This document shows positions 23,860 through 36,143 of a stretch of DNA of 64,000 nt, one piece after another (within the stretch, counting starts at the first letter, position 1; the number at the start of each line of letters is the position of its first letter). The DNA lies in the NCBI GenBank assembly GCA_021234155.1, contig JAJEKV010000012.1, positions 4,653,789 to 4,717,788 of the forward strand, in the 5' to 3' direction. The DNA is from Isoetes taiwanensis (Eukaryota > Streptophyta > Lycopodiopsida > Isoetales > Isoetaceae). Position numbers and translations under genes: made by a program. The notes under the pieces are model-generated. The model made no database searches and had not been told where the DNA came from. It saw only the letters and a program-made list of their open reading frames with translations.

Positions 23860-24300
23860 CAAGAGAATTGGTCTTATAGCGTTTTGCCATCACTATGATC
23901 TACACATCTCTACTTTATGTCCATTTTGCCTTCCGGCCATTGAAACTCTTGAGCAGTGGTTGTAGCGGTCCAAACAGAGACCCGGTTACATGTCTTATTC
24001 GGCACCTACTTGGATAGGAACGTCCTCTTTCGGAATACTATCCAAAAGTGTTGCTCTCTGCCAAGCAAAAGGCATTTCATGTTGGGCCTGACGCTCTACC
24101 CTGATAGATTGTACTTTAAAACGAGCATTGTAGCGGAGGCCATGCTGGTTGAACTTTTGGACAAGAAAAGAGTAATGCTCAAGTGTTTCAATATCTAAGG
24201 GGCAAAGCGGACATACTACAGAGATAAAAGGATCATAGTGATGGTGCAAGGCATTTATATGCAAATGCCTAAATATAACTTGCCTCTAAAATACAGAAAT
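23860..24300. mobile_element. Two facing LINE zf-RVT fragments
   Basis: Plus strand at ~23870-23960 reads HHYDLHISTLCPFCLPAIET followed by LEQ. Minus strand at ~24250-24150 reads HHHYDPFISVVCPLCPLDIE followed by TLEH. Both resemble the CPxC...ETxEH zinc motif at the C-terminus of plant LINE reverse transcriptases. They face each other, forming a decayed inverted pair. Confidence 0.45.
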
Positions 24301-24394
24301 TTTAGGCTAGAGCAACTTATTCCAACGCCAACAACATGTAAGAACACATGTGTTCCGAAATCTGTAATTGCCTTGAGCTTCATTACCTACATAT

Positions 24395-24565
24395 TGAATT
24401 GAATGATTTTTATCGTCCATGGAGACCAATTGGCCTATGGGATCCTAGAAAGAGGGCGGAATACCACAGACATATTCTTGTCCGAATTACCCCTCCCCCC
24501 CCCCCCCCCTCCCAAAAAAACCATTTTTCGAGGCAAAAAATCAATAACTTATAAACACCTTTGCA
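24395..24565 (-). mobile_element. Diverged 3' tail of the GAATGA-ended LINE, copy 3
   Basis: Contains TTGAATTGAATGATTTTTAT, CGTCCATGGAG, GGCCTATGGGA and TTTTTCGAGGCAAAAAA in the order seen in the 46.65 and 53.96 kb copies. A C15 run (24495-24509) sits where the other copies have CCCCCACCG. More diverged and probably older. Confidence 0.5.
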
Positions 24566-25180
24566 ATTCCAGCATCAAGGGCTAAAACAGCGCCTAGGGC
24601 ACGTTCCCATGACCCGAACTCAGCGTCAATTTTGGCCCTCCAAAATGAAGGCGGCACACTAGAGCTTCCGAAAATCCCTTTCCATCTCTGGAAAAGGGGA
24701 GTCGCCTCTAGTACAAGGCGACCTAACTTTGACTTTGTTATTTTGAAGTCTGGTAGACGTCATGGGAACCCACCCTTAAGATATTCCTAGCCTAGTTGTG
24801 ATGATTCTAGTGGTGAGATTCCAACTGACAATATCATAGTTGCCTGAGATAGTAACTGGAGACTATCACAGTTTGCATAGTATCACAACCCGCTAATACA
24901 GTAATTGCTCAGTCAAAATGACTCTGTTTGCCTCTTATATAGATTTGAAGCAAAACCAATACTCAACCAAACGGATTGATGTGCTTTAAATGGGAAGAAA
25001 TTCAAACAGGGTGTTGTCACATAAAAGGTTGTCCGTATGAACAAATCTGATAAAAAAAATGAAAAGGAAAAATCTGAGAATCGAAAGAAAGGAGTCTTTT
25101 GCTTACAATATAGGCTATATCATATAGAGACTACAACAATTTACTCCACTCTGCTGAAATTCAATAGATCAAACATTAGG
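24566..25180. other. No gene recognised
   Basis: No supported coding, RNA or repeat feature. Confidence 0.3.
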
Positions 25181-25550
25181 AGTCTTACTTTAGGAGCAAT
25201 AATCCTCGGTTAGAAATACTACATTTGAATCAAAGTTCATATCGCTAGCATGAGGCACAAGCTGATGATGCATAAACTCCAATCTATAAGTTGTACCCAG
25301 AACGATATGCATGTGGGTGTTCCGATCCAGATGTTCAGACCTCTCAAATACAACAAAAAAGCATATGAGAAAGCAAAAATTTGAAACAACAACCAAATTG
25401 TAGAGAAATGCATTATAGTGTAAGTGCTCAAACACTGTTCTATTGGGTGCATACTCAAATGCCAACATCCTAGGAAAAGGAATTTCTGAAGCACAATATC
25501 CAACCAAATTGGCCAAATGTTCAAGTTGCATTCATGCCAAAGCTTCCACC
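25180..25550 (-). pseudogene. Receptor-like kinase fragment (MRH1/MDIS type)
   Basis: The minus strand encodes part of a kinase N-lobe and hinge: LEHLANLVGYCASEIPFPRM followed by LAFEYAPNRTVFEHLH, then, after an AT-rich insertion or short intron (~25440-25345), EHLDRNTHMHIVLGTTYRLE, MHHQL and NVVFLTEDY. This matches the NL(I/L)GYCEEExPFxRMxVFEYAPNGTLFEHLH region of the LRR-RLK group containing Arabidopsis MRH1 and MDIS1/2. An in-frame TGA lies just before the MQLEHL segment, and the frame breaks after TEDY, where family members continue AAKV. Only about 90 residues survive, so this is a pseudogene piece. A pyrimidine-rich acceptor at ~25553 suggests it came from an intron-containing gene. Confidence 0.65.
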
Positions 25551-25805
25551 TAGAATAAACAAAGAAAATAATTATAGCAACATTCACAAGTTCCCACAAT
25601 GCCACAATCAAGAAAAAACAGAATTTTTTTTTGTTGAAAAAGAGATAATGATAATACTGAACTTCACATACTAATTAAAGCCCTTCCAAGGTGAATACCA
25701 GAACTTTTCATTTTAAGGACCATTTTGGAAATGAAGTACCTAGTATACAAAATGCTTTGTGCGGGCTTCTTATCTTTTCCTTTATCTTTACCTTTGCTTT
25801 TAAGT

Positions 25806-26640
25806 TTTGGAGGATTTGGGTTTTTTGGTCATTCGTGCAGGCGATATGGAAATTTTGTTACATATCTTGATGTTACGCTTGGTTGATGGGAATGCTCCTT
25901 GTTTTGGGAAGGTTTATGGAGGGCTTAGTAAGATGGTTGAGCATGTGAGACAAATTGAGAAGGATGCTTCAAAAATGGCAGAGTTAAACTTTTTGTGCAA
26001 ATCACGATATGATGATTATCACGCTCCAATCCAAGCTGTTGCATATTGTTTGGATCCGGAATATCAAGGGCAAAATCAATGGAAAGATCCTGAAGTTTCT
26101 ATACACTGGGGCCAAGTGCTCAATAGGATGCAGATGAAAGGAGCAAAATAAGAGAACAATATGCCATATACAAAGCAAAAGAAGGAAAATTTGGAAGTAT
26201 AGATGCGTAAGTAAACCTTCAAGATTGGTTCAGCTCTTTGGTGGGAGGAGAAACACCTAAATTGCAGACATTAGCCGTTTGCATGCTTAGTCAGGGCACA
26301 TCATCTTCTCCAGTCGAGAGGCTTTTTAGTGTTTTTGGTCATGTTGCAAGCGTTAAAAGAGTAAGACTTCTTCCATCGAGGGCTTGAAGCACATCGATTG
26401 CAACAAGAGAACCATATATTGGCTTTGCAAAGAAGGAAAGCATTCCTGAATCTCAAGAATGGGAAATGGACGACGTGGGAGAGCAAAGTGATGAGATTGA
26501 GCAAGAACAAGAAAGTAATGATGACGATGATGTTGGTAATAGAAATGAAGAAGATGAAGAAATGAGAGCTCCTATAGACGACGATGAAACTTGTTGGGTG
26601 CATCCAGATTATATACCTTCATCTCATCCAGGTATGGATC
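25806..26640 (+). pseudogene. hAT transposase C-terminal remnant
   Basis: Frame 25807-26151 encodes a hAT catalytic-core C-terminal stretch (FGKVYGGLSKMVEHVRQIEK, then YCLDPEYQGQ). After a break near 26150-26205 a second frame encodes QDWFSSLVGGETPKLQTLAV, CMLSQGTSSSPVERLFSVFG and VKRVRLLPSRA, then TGA. The SSSPVERLFSVFGHV block is the hAT family dimerisation (Dimer_Tnp_hAT) signature. A further shifted frame (26466-26640) gives an acidic tail rich in D and E. The N-terminal BED finger and first catalytic Asp were not found. At least two lesions make it inactive. Confidence 0.75.
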
Positions 26641-26788
26641 CTTACTTACACACTCATTTTATTTGTAGTTTGATCATGTTTTTCTTGCTCTTTTGCTTGT
26701 ACTCATTTATTAGGTGTGCCCTATCGGGATTCAGGAACAAATCCTTACATGCTCCATTAGCCCTACATGTTTTTCTTCATGTGTTCTA

Positions 26789-26880
26789 AACTATGTTCTA
26801 TGATATTTTCGTGTTCTAGACTATGTTCTAAACTATGTTTTATGTTCTAAACTATGTTCTAAACTATGTTTTATGTTAAA
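26789..26880. repeat. Short tandem repeat of CTAAACTATGTT
   Basis: About seven copies of a 12-14 base unit (TTCTAAACTATG with TTTATG variants) in a row downstream of the hAT remnant. Confidence 0.7.
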
Positions 26881-27394
26881 AAATTACTATATGTTACAAT
26901 CCTGCTCGTTTTAAGAAGAAGAAGCATGCCGTATATATTCATTTTCTGTATTTCGTATTCGGTTTTTTTTCCAAGCATGCCGCATCGTATTCCATATCCA
27001 TATTTGGTAACTATGCTACTATTGTCCACCCTAGAATATTCCCAGATATTCTCCTACCCAGGGTGAACCCACTGTATAACATATCCAGTATCCCTCGATT
27101 TAAAGATTACTTTACCTAATATGATTTACTTTGGAAAAAATATAATGGCATTCATTCCTCCGGACCAAGTGGATTTATACAGAAGTGGCTGATTTCCTAT
27201 TCCGCTGGATGGTCTGCTTGGCTGAGGCGCCCACCAGGTATGTTGCTATGCCGCATGTCACGTTCTAAAACTATTGAATTGTCTAAGAAGAAGTCAGCTT
27301 TCTAAGCATTCCTAAGAAGAGGTTCCATCTACGAGTCTCTCAGTCTGTGATTCTTGTTTGGGCGCTGCAGGGCTTTTTAGGGAATAAATCCGAC

Positions 27395-30300
27395 ATGGCC
27401 AAACAAGCTGCCCAGCTGTTCCGTTTATTTCGGCGCAAAGGGTCTAGGGCTGCCTCTGTTTTATGTAGTCCAAATTTTAGGCTGAGTTCCAGCAACAAAC
27501 ATGTTACAAACGCCCAGGGTGTTAGGTACGTTGAAACTGCTGCTGCAGGAATACCGTTAACGAAGTATGAGATCCAAAAGCCAGAAGATCTTATTGAAGT
27601 TAGTGTTGATGGGAATGCTGTTAAGATTCCTAAAGGTATGACAGTGCTTCAGGCATGTGAGGTTGCTGGGATTGATATACCCAGGTTTTGCTACCATCCT
27701 CGTCTTTCTATTGCTGGAAATTGTCGTATGTGTCTTGTGGAGGTGGAAAAAACTCCTAAACCAGTGGCTTCTTGTGCCATGCCAGCTCTTCCGGGTGTGT
27801 GATTATTGCTTGTGTTTTGAATTTATTTGTTTATGGGTTTGACTAAGTAGGAAAGATGCTTTTCAGGGATGAAGATCAAAACCACTACACCAATGGTAAA
27901 AAAAGCTAGGGAGGGAGTCATGGAATTTCTTCTTTTAAACCATCCGCTGGACTGTCCCATTTGTGACCAAGGAGGCGAGTGTGATTTACAAGATCAATCC
28001 ATTGTCTTCGGTTCTGATCGGGGCAGATTCACTGATACAAAGCGTTCTGTTCTGGATAAAAATCTGGGTCCACTTGTAAAAACTGTGATGACCCGCTGCA
28101 TACACTGTACAAGGTCAGCTCTAACTGCATATTACTTTTTTGTAAAAATTTTTTGCATTACATTTTGCTGAACACATGAAGAAAACATAGGATCACATGT
28201 TGAGTTCTCTTGAGAACATAGCTCTAAAACAGCAATTCAAATACTTGCAAGAAAAATTATGCTTAGAATGAACATTAAAATTTTTCTTTCCTCATCGTGC
28301 CAAATTCTCTGGCAAATCATTGGACGAAAATAAAAAGAAAAAAGAATGCACCATGGAATTTGGCCTATTCGACACTCATGATGATGTGCATCAAGCAATG
28401 GCAGCAGATTCTGACAACTGGCCGGTTTCATTCAGATTTGCCATGCAGAGTATTACAGATCACTTTACTTTCTCTACCTTCTAGTGAACAAACGACAATT
28501 AATAATTTTGAAGGGTTCTATTAACAATGGCGAATCGTTCTTACAGCAGCCCATCCAAGCTTGAGACAGTAGGCATACAACATTAATAGAATGAAAATGA
28601 CATTTCCCATGAGCTTCCTTAGTTAAATTTGGCATGTCATGAAAGACTTGTATAGCCAATATCTTAAATTTTGTTTTGTTGATTTCAAACTTGCCATGAA
28701 TGAACATGTGCCACACATTCAAGTGAGGGGATCATATCGTGTTTCATTATTTAGAGCTCTTATTTTCCATCAGGATGGATTGTGCTAATTAATATACATG
28801 CCTATCAATTGGACAGCTTCTTGACTGTAACTCTAATATCACTCTTTGCTGTTTATCCCAGGTGTGTAAGGTTTGCTTCGGAAGTTGCAGGTGTGCCAGA
28901 TCTGGGTGTGCTTGGCCGAGGAGGTAGTGAAGAAATAGGTACTTATGTGGAGCGACTGATGACAAGTGAGCTCTCAGGCAATGTAATAGACATTTGTCCG
29001 GTAGGAGCACTTACGTCAAAGCCATTTGCATTTACGGCAAGAAGTTGGGAGCTGAAAAGCACAGAGAGTGTTGATGTAACAGATGCACTTGGTTCGAATA
29101 TACGAATCGACAGTCGTGGATGTGAAGTTATGCGTGTTGTCCCAAGATTAAATGAGGTTTGTTCACATGGCCATACTTATATCGTTTTCGATTCTGGCTT
29201 GATCTTGATCCAGTTATATTCTCTATCCATAATGATGAACAATTTCACACTGCTGTGGAAGCACCAAACCTAGACACACATCATGTTTGGAGATTTATAG
29301 TTGGTGAAGTATGAGAAATAGAAGCAACGGATGTTATTTTTTTTAAGGCATCCGCATAGCATCTAAAATGCATAGTTTAGGGAGGCATGTGAAGCTAGCT
29401 TCCTGTCCTTTACAGTGGGTAGGCATTAAAAGTCTTATTGTTGCGAAAGCTCTCATAGTAAATATACTATTTTTCTGTAATTCAGTTGAGTAACCTAACA
29501 GGCAGCTATGTCCATGTTATGTAGGGATGTAATAACCAAATTTTTCTGGTATAAGCAAAATGTGCTCCCTTTTCATCAGGGAATTATAAATTGTTCCACG
29601 GCTTATGTTCTGCAGCTACCCATGCAGACTATAAGAACACAGCTACTGGTTATTTGCACTTAATCAAGACAAGCTGCATGGTCTAAGTAAAAAGTATATG
29701 CAGTTACCTCTCAGTAGTGTATTCTCCAGATATAGGCTGATCTCTATTTCTCCAATATAAGCTGATCTCTTGGTAGATAATTGCAGGAGGTTAATGAAGA
29801 ATGGATCTCTGACAAAACTCGATTTTCTTACGATGGCCTGAAAAGGCAAAGGTTGAATGAACCAATGATACGCCAGCCTAATGGGCAGTTAGAACCTGTG
29901 CCATGGCGGACAGCTCTCTTCGCTATTGCCGAGGCTGCTCTTAAAACTAAGCCAGATGAAATGGTAGGTGTTGCTGGAAAGCTTGCAGATGTGGAGGCAA
30001 TGATGGCTTTGAAGGACTACCTAAACAAGTTGGGCTGTGAGAACCTTTGGTATGAAGGAGATGGACTGCATCCACAGGCAGATATTCGTGCTAATTATCT
30101 CCTAAACACGGGCATTGCTCAGATGGAAAAGGCAGATGCAGTTTTGATCATTGGATCACAGGTGACATTTTCTTCCTTCTAATTTGTCTCCTTTGTCGGC
30201 CACAGGATTTAAGGTAGATCTGACAATGGGAGCTTGTCTAGGTACGAATTGAAGCTCCTTTACTCAATGCAAGAATCCGGAAAGCTGTTCGAAATAATAA

Positions 30301-31162
30301 GGCAAAGGTAGGACTTATAGGACCTCCAACAGACTTAACATACGGTCATCAACAGTTGGGAACGGGTCCAGAAACACTTGTCGAAATTGCTGAAGGGCGC
30401 CATCCATTTTGCTCAACCTTGTCTAAAGCCAACCATCCTGTCGTTATTATGGGGGCAGGAATATTCAAGAGAGAAGATAGAGATGCTATTATGGCCACAG
30501 TGCATAGGATTGTAAAGGAGGCAAAGGTTATAAGGGATGGTTGGAATGGCTTCAATGTACTACTTTTGGATGCTGCTCATGCTGGTGCTTTAGATTTGGG
30601 ATTCGTTACCTCTGGTGGGGCAAAGGCTATTCATAATGGAAAAGCAAAATTTGTATACTTGCTTGGTGCTGATGAGATTAAGTTATCAGACATTCCAGAT
30701 GACGCCTTTGTTGTTTATCAAGGGCATCATGGTGACCGTAGTGCATATCGTGCAAATGCTATTCTGCCTGGAGCTGCTTATACTGAGAAGGAAGCAACCT
30801 ATGAGAACACAGAAGGACGGGTGCAGCAAACAATCCAAGCTGTACCCACTGTAGGAGATGCAAGGGATGATTGGAAGATTATAAGAGCTCTTTCCGAAAT
30901 TACCGGTGTGAAACTACCATATGACACGATAGGTGGCCTTCGAGCTCGACTTCTTGCAGTATCTCCAAATCTCTTTCGGGTGGATGAGGTGCAACCTACA
31001 ATGAGCTGGGCACAAGACATTCTTCCTTCTGCTTCATCAAAAATCCAGCTATCTCCTTTTGAGAAGGCAATAAAGAACTTTTACATGACTGATTCGATTT
31101 GTCGTGCATCAAGAATCATGGCTCAATGTACTGCAGCATATGCTAATCTGAAAGAGCTTTAG
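27395..31162 (+). CDS. NDUFS1: NADH dehydrogenase iron-sulfur protein 1, 75 kDa, complex I
   Basis: Largest subunit of the mitochondrial complex I electron-input arm; it carries three Fe-S clusters of the relay from FMN to ubiquinone (Arabidopsis EMB1467). Exons 27395-27794, 27867-28113, 28862-29156, 29787-30161 and 30242-31162 join to 745 residues, against about 748 in Arabidopsis. Residues 1-50 form an Arg/Ser-rich mitochondrial presequence. The 2Fe-2S motif is C99-x10-C110-x2-C113-x13-C127. [14 protein letters not shown] supplies the H-x3-C-x2-C-x5-C cluster. RCIHCTRC, split by intron 2, with ICPVGAL supplies the CxxCxxC...C cluster. The molybdopterin-oxidoreductase-like fold follows, with [20 protein letters not shown] and [10 protein letters not shown]. 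All splice sites are GT-AG; introns are 72-748 bases. No lesion. A CTGCAG at 27365-27370 could end a 5' UTR intron. Confidence 0.96.
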
Positions 31163-31620
31163 GCTAGACCTTTGGTAAAGTCTTCGGGCTTTTGAGGTTG
31201 TTGCGGAATTTGGAAGCAAGATGATTTGCAACAATAAATTCAGAATAAGTGGGAATTCCAATGCGTCAAAAGAACATGGCCTTGTATGATTGTCCCAATA
31301 TTTGATGATTATAAAGAGTGTGAGGCTGAAACGATGGTAAATTGGCATATTAGATGACATTGAAGTATGATAGTAGGTTTTGAGATATATTAGGACATTT
31401 CAAATTCCAGCAAGACTTGTCCAATCCAATACAAAAATAATAGGACGAAGTTCAATTTCTTTAAAACAAAAAATTCCACAAAGATAATGAAATCTTACAC
31501 GCAAAAACACAATGCTTTGATTAAGCAGAAATAAATGTGTCATTGCTTGTCTAGATCCTTTTCTTCTTTTACATTGAAAAATAAAACTTGAAAAGAATAA
31601 AAAATTGGAAACCTTTTATA
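31163..31620. other. 3' flank of the complex I gene
   Basis: Probable 3' UTR and AT-rich spacer. No other feature. Confidence 0.4.
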
Positions 31621-31656
31621 CCTTTGGGTTGAGGTTGGAACTTGAATGGACTGCCT

Positions 31657-31796
31657 GGGGTATGTTATTCGGCCATGGACGGAACGGAGAGAAGTGGTCG
31701 CCGTCTCTCTTTTTCTCTTCTCTGGGGTATGTTATTCGGCCATGGCCATGGACGGAACGGAGAGAAGTGGTCGCCTTCTCTCTTTTTCTCTTCTCT
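31657..31796. repeat. Direct duplication, 67 and 73 bp
   Basis: GGGGTATGTTATTCGGCCAT ... TCTCTTTTTCTCTTCTCT occurs at 31657-31723 and again at 31724-31796. The second copy has an extra six bases that double CCATGG. Followed at ~31845-32005 by three copies of ATCTCTAACATATAATTG and two of GGGGAGGTAAGGGGCGA. Confidence 0.9.
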
Positions 31797-32897
31797 GCTA
31801 TTCGATCTGCTTATTTTGTTCCTGCCCACTTACATGGAAGAGGGAGAAAATGAGAGAGAAAGAAAAATAGGATTTATCTCTAACATATAATTGTAATTAT
31901 CTCTAACATATAATTGTAATAGGGGAGGTAAGGGGCGAAAATGAGAGAGAAAAATAGGATCTATCTCTAACATATAATTGAAATGGGGGAGGTAAGGGGC
32001 GAGGTTAAACGTATTTAAAATTTCAATGGTTTACCAACATGTGGCAAAAGAAGGATCTGAACAGCTGTCTGGAAGGTCGAACCAACTTCTTTGTTGTTCT
32101 AGAAGCTCCGTTTCTTAATAAAAACGAGCCTTGCACTATAGCAGCCTGTTGGTTGGCTGATCGAAGCCTTGGAGGAAAGCTCATCACGTCTGCTGGACGT
32201 GGCTCTTAGCATATGGTAAGAGCTACTTTCCATATGCAGGAATCTTCCAACTCTTAATCTTGCCAATCCTTGCTTCCTCTTTGTAGCCATGATCAATACT
32301 ACAAATATGGTAGGTTTCTTGGGGATAGGAACGGTATAACTAATATTGTAAAGCAAGCGGTTGTAGTAACACGTTGTCAAAAGCTCTAAAATCTGGCTCA
32401 AAACCCTAGTTGCAATAGTAAGTTTGTCGGAAGCAAAGTCTAGTTTGATTGTTTCTTAAAACTCAAGTTACAAATGTTTTATTCAATGTTTGAAACACTA
32501 GATTGCTTATTATTCTATTTGGTGGACAATTAGTAGGTCTGGAAAAGTTAAAACTCAAGTTACAGGTGTTCTATTCACGCTATTCACTGCTTGAAACGAC
32601 TGCATTTTACACGTGAAATTTACTGCTTATTGCAGGTGTTCTGATGCACAAGAAATGCTCGAAATCAGACAGTGGTTCAGAAGCTAGCTATGATGCATGT
32701 AAGTTGTAATTTGTAACTTGTTTCAGGATGATCTTAGTTCTTGCTCTTTCTTCTCACCCAAAAATTCTTAAGCATTTTTAGACCATGGAATAGTAGGCAC
32801 ACCTAAGCAAGTGACTTCTCTCATGGAAAGGTACTGCATAAGAAAAACTCAAAGTAATCCTCTGATTTGGCAGTGATGAACATTTTGTTCTATCTTT

Positions 32898-34452
32898 TTT
32901 ACACTCATTGCTTTCGATGACCATTGCAATGGCTTGCCATTGGCATATGTCATAACCAATTCTCAAAAAACTAGGGCTATAACTAAGTGGTTGAAAGCAC
33001 TAAAGGATTCACTATGCCTGGATGATCCGGATTGGCACCCTTCTTGCATCATTATTGACGATGCTGATGCTGAAATCAAGGCCGTAAAAAATGTAAGTTC
33101 CCAGGCAATTTATCACCCTTCCCCTTTCTTATACTTTCTTGCATACTTTCTAACACTATGGGCTGACATTGTGCACTTATAGGTTTTCTCAAACGTGCAT
33201 GTGCAAATATGCATTTGGCATGTGAGAAGAGCCTGGATTAAATGGCTACGTAAAAATGTAAGGAGTAAGGTGCATAGAAATGAAATGTTCAAGGAGCTAA
33301 GGAATATAATGTACAAGACAGAGGGCCCTGTAGGGGACAATGAGTATGGTGAGGAGTACAGGGAAGCTGTTAGGAAAGAGGCCATCAAGAGGTTGGAAGA
33401 GTTGGTGAGGAAGTATCCTCAATACCCTAAATTGTCGGCCTACATGAGTAAGGAGTGGACTAAGAACATCTGTGAATGGGTATTGGCTACAAGAATGTAC
33501 ATGCACTCCAATCAAGAGACCAATGCTGCCATAGAGGCATGGCATGCTGCCCTTAAGTTGCGCCTAGGCATATGTAAACGTGCACTTCGAGGCAGGAGAA
33601 TTGACTGGTTGCTCTACATTCTCACAAACAATGTGGAGACACACATGGCTTACATGAGGTAACATTTATATCCCACTACCTAGTCTAATTTACCTTGCAA
33701 ATGATTGATATATAGCTATGTTCTAGGTCTATGAAGGAACATGGATTTGTAGTAAACACCTCACAGGAACAAATACTAGAGTGTGCAATTAGAGGCGCTC
33801 GGAATATTGCCGACATTTACCAACTTCGAGGAGGGCGAGGCTGAAGTCCAAAGCGAGCGCACTCTTGGACAGGGCCCGTATTTTGTTGCTGGAGCACACA
33901 AGAATTGGGAATGTTGGTAATCTATGTAAGCATCAGGTAAAAGTTATGCAAATGCTTGGCAATTACAGGGATCAAGATCTCTTACAGGTGTTGGGTTCCC
34001 AATATGGGACAATAGGAGGGGGCATGGACCACCTGAAGCCATACGAAGCCGTGTAAGAGAGTTGTGGAGACCAGGGATCCGAGATGCTTGAGGTAATATG
34101 CCTAGGAGAAGAGTCTCCCTTGCAAACAAGCAGTCAAGTGGACTTGAAGAAGACTCAGGCCTCCTTGGAGGCGGTAATTGCTAGAGTGATGTCTAGGGCT
34201 GGAAAAGATCCTAACATTTTAGTTGCAACTGATTCTCTCATGAGGCAGCTCGACTTTAGACTTGAGAAGATGGATGGCATAGCCGACACAAGCACTAATA
34301 TATCAAGTCTACCTGAGCTTAGCTTGGAGGTGAACTGTGGTACTAGCTTGTCACGGCTCAAGCCTGTGATAGAACTTGGAAAACGTAAGGTGAAGAAAGC
34401 AAGGAAGAGTTGGAAGGAAGTTGAGATGGAGGCTTCATGCAAGTCGCCATGA
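32898..34452 (+). pseudogene. MULE-type transposase, partial
   Basis: Exons inferred at ~32898-33092, 33183-33659 and 33727-33843, then shifted frames to 34452. The first encodes LIAFDDHCNGLPLAYVITNS and IIIDDADAEIKAV, containing the first and second acidic residues of a DDE core. The second encodes VQICIWHVRRAWIKWLRKNV, the family's conserved C/H-W-H block, and NQETNAAIEAWHAALK with the candidate catalytic Glu. A degenerate SWIM-like NVGNLCKHQVKVMQ follows near 33910-33955. The tail 34084-34452 is charged and low in structure. Splice sites fit GT-AG (GTAAGT at 33093; TTATAG ending 33182; TTCTAG ending 33726). The N-terminus was not found, and a stop at 33841 plus frame breaks suggest decay. 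Could be an exapted MULE-derived gene, but nothing shows that. Confidence 0.65.
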
Positions 34453-34559
34453 TTCCCAAATTTTGGGGGCTGACATGAGTTTCAAAACTTCTATTTCTCA
34501 ATCTTTCAATGCATATCACTAAATGTAATGTTTAAATGTAATGTAATGGTAAAGTGTCT

Positions 34560-35900
34560 ATCCGGTGATCCCAGAGGAGCATATCCCGTCGACGATAAAT
34601 TTCTCTAAGGTCTAAGGTGGGCATGGTGATCCCCGCCTCCTGGATCACCATGCGGGCGATGCCGTCCTCCGGGATCACCATCGAGCGGACGGAATATTTT
34701 TTTTTTATTTTTTTTCTCTATGGGTCTAAGGTCGGGCTTTCAAATTTGTCCCGTTTGCGAGCTGGGATCCCGGAGGACGGCATCGCGGGCATGGTGATCC
34801 CCGCCCGGGATCACCATGTATGGCGCCGCCGCCCCGGATCACCATCAGGCGGACGAAATATTTTTTTATTTTTTTTTTCTCTAAGGGTCTAAGGTCGGGT
34901 TTTCAAATTTGTCCCATCTGCGGTAGGGGATCCCGGAGGGCATCATCGGCATGGCATGGTGATCCCCCTCCCCGGATCACCATGCGAGCGACGCCGTCCT
35001 CTGGGATCACCATCAGGCGGACGAAATATTTTTTTATTTTTTTTTCTCTAAGGGTCTAAGGTTGGGTTTTCAAATTTGTCCCGTCCGCGAGCTGGGGATC
35101 CCGGAGGACGGCATCGCGGGCATGGTGGTCCCCGCCTCCGGGATCACCATGCGGGCGATGCCGTCCTCCGGGATCACCATCAGGCGGACGGAATATTTTT
35201 TTTCTCTAAGGGTCTAAGATCGGGTTTTCAAATTTGTCCCGTCAAGCGCGAAGAGATCTGAAGGATCGACATCGCCATGATGGTGATCCCGCACGGATCG
35301 CCGGATCACCATGCCCGCGATGCCGCCCCTCCCGGGATCACCATCGCATGTAATATTTTTTACTTTTTTTCCTCTAAGGGTCTAAGGTCGAGTTTTTAAA
35401 TTTGTCCCGTCCGTGAGCTGGGGATCCCGGAGGACGGCATCGCGGGCTTGGTGATCCCCGCCTCTGGGATCTTTAAACGGGCGATGCCATCCTCCGGGAT
35501 CACCATCAGGCGGACGGAATATTTTTTTACTTTTTTTTCTCTAAGGGTCTAAGGTCGGGGTTTTAAATTTGTCTCGTCCACGAGCTGGGGATCCCGGAGC
35601 CGGCATCGCGGGCTTGGTAATCCCAGGGATCACCAAGCAGGCGATGCCGTCCTCTGGGATCACCATCAGGCGGGCGAAATCTTTTTTTTTTTTTTTTTTT
35701 TTTTGTTCTCTAAGGGTCCCCGTTTTTTTTTTTAATTTCTCCCGGAGGCTGCATAGTGATCCCGGAAGATGGCATCGCCTGCAGGGTGATCCCGTCCTCC
35801 GGGATCACCATCTGGAGATGCCGTCCTCCGGGATCACCATTTGGCGGACGGAATCTTTTTTTATTTTTGTTTCTCTAAGGGTCGAAGGTTTTATTTTAAA
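34560..35900. repeat. Tandem ~165-bp array with GATCCC/GGGATC palindromes
   Basis: Eight or nine head-to-tail units. Each has a poly(T) tract, TCTCTAAGGGTCTAAGGTCG, TTTTCAAATTTGTCCCG, GGGGATCCCGGAGGACGGCA and then CGTCCTCCGGGATCACCAT. The last two are reverse complements, so every unit contains one or more potential hairpins. The left units are the most alike and the right units (35.7-35.9 kb) diverged. Short ORFs inside are shadows of the repeat. Confidence 0.9.
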
Positions 35901-36143
35901 TTTCAGAGCGCCTGTTTCAATGGTTGTCAAAGGATTGAATGGTTTCAGTGTTTTGCAATGACTAACAGTGGATCCAAATTGAAAACTGAAGAGTAAGCAA
36001 GGAGAGAAGTGAAAAGGGAAGCAAAATTACCACTTCAATTAACCACTAACAAGTGTGATTTGGATTCACAATTTCAAACAGAGGGGAAATTTACATGTTC
36101 TGAACAAGGAACGATTTTCTTCAACCACGTGAGGGAGTTCAAA

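Noticed and set aside
26789-26880. CTAAACTATGTT repeat as a transcription-factor array
   Set aside because: No recognised binding-site match; simplest reading is slippage microsatellite.
34560-35900. GGATCC-rich repeats as cloning or linker artefact
   Set aside because: Units diverge gradually and include long AT tracts typical of genomic satellites; not a vector sequence.
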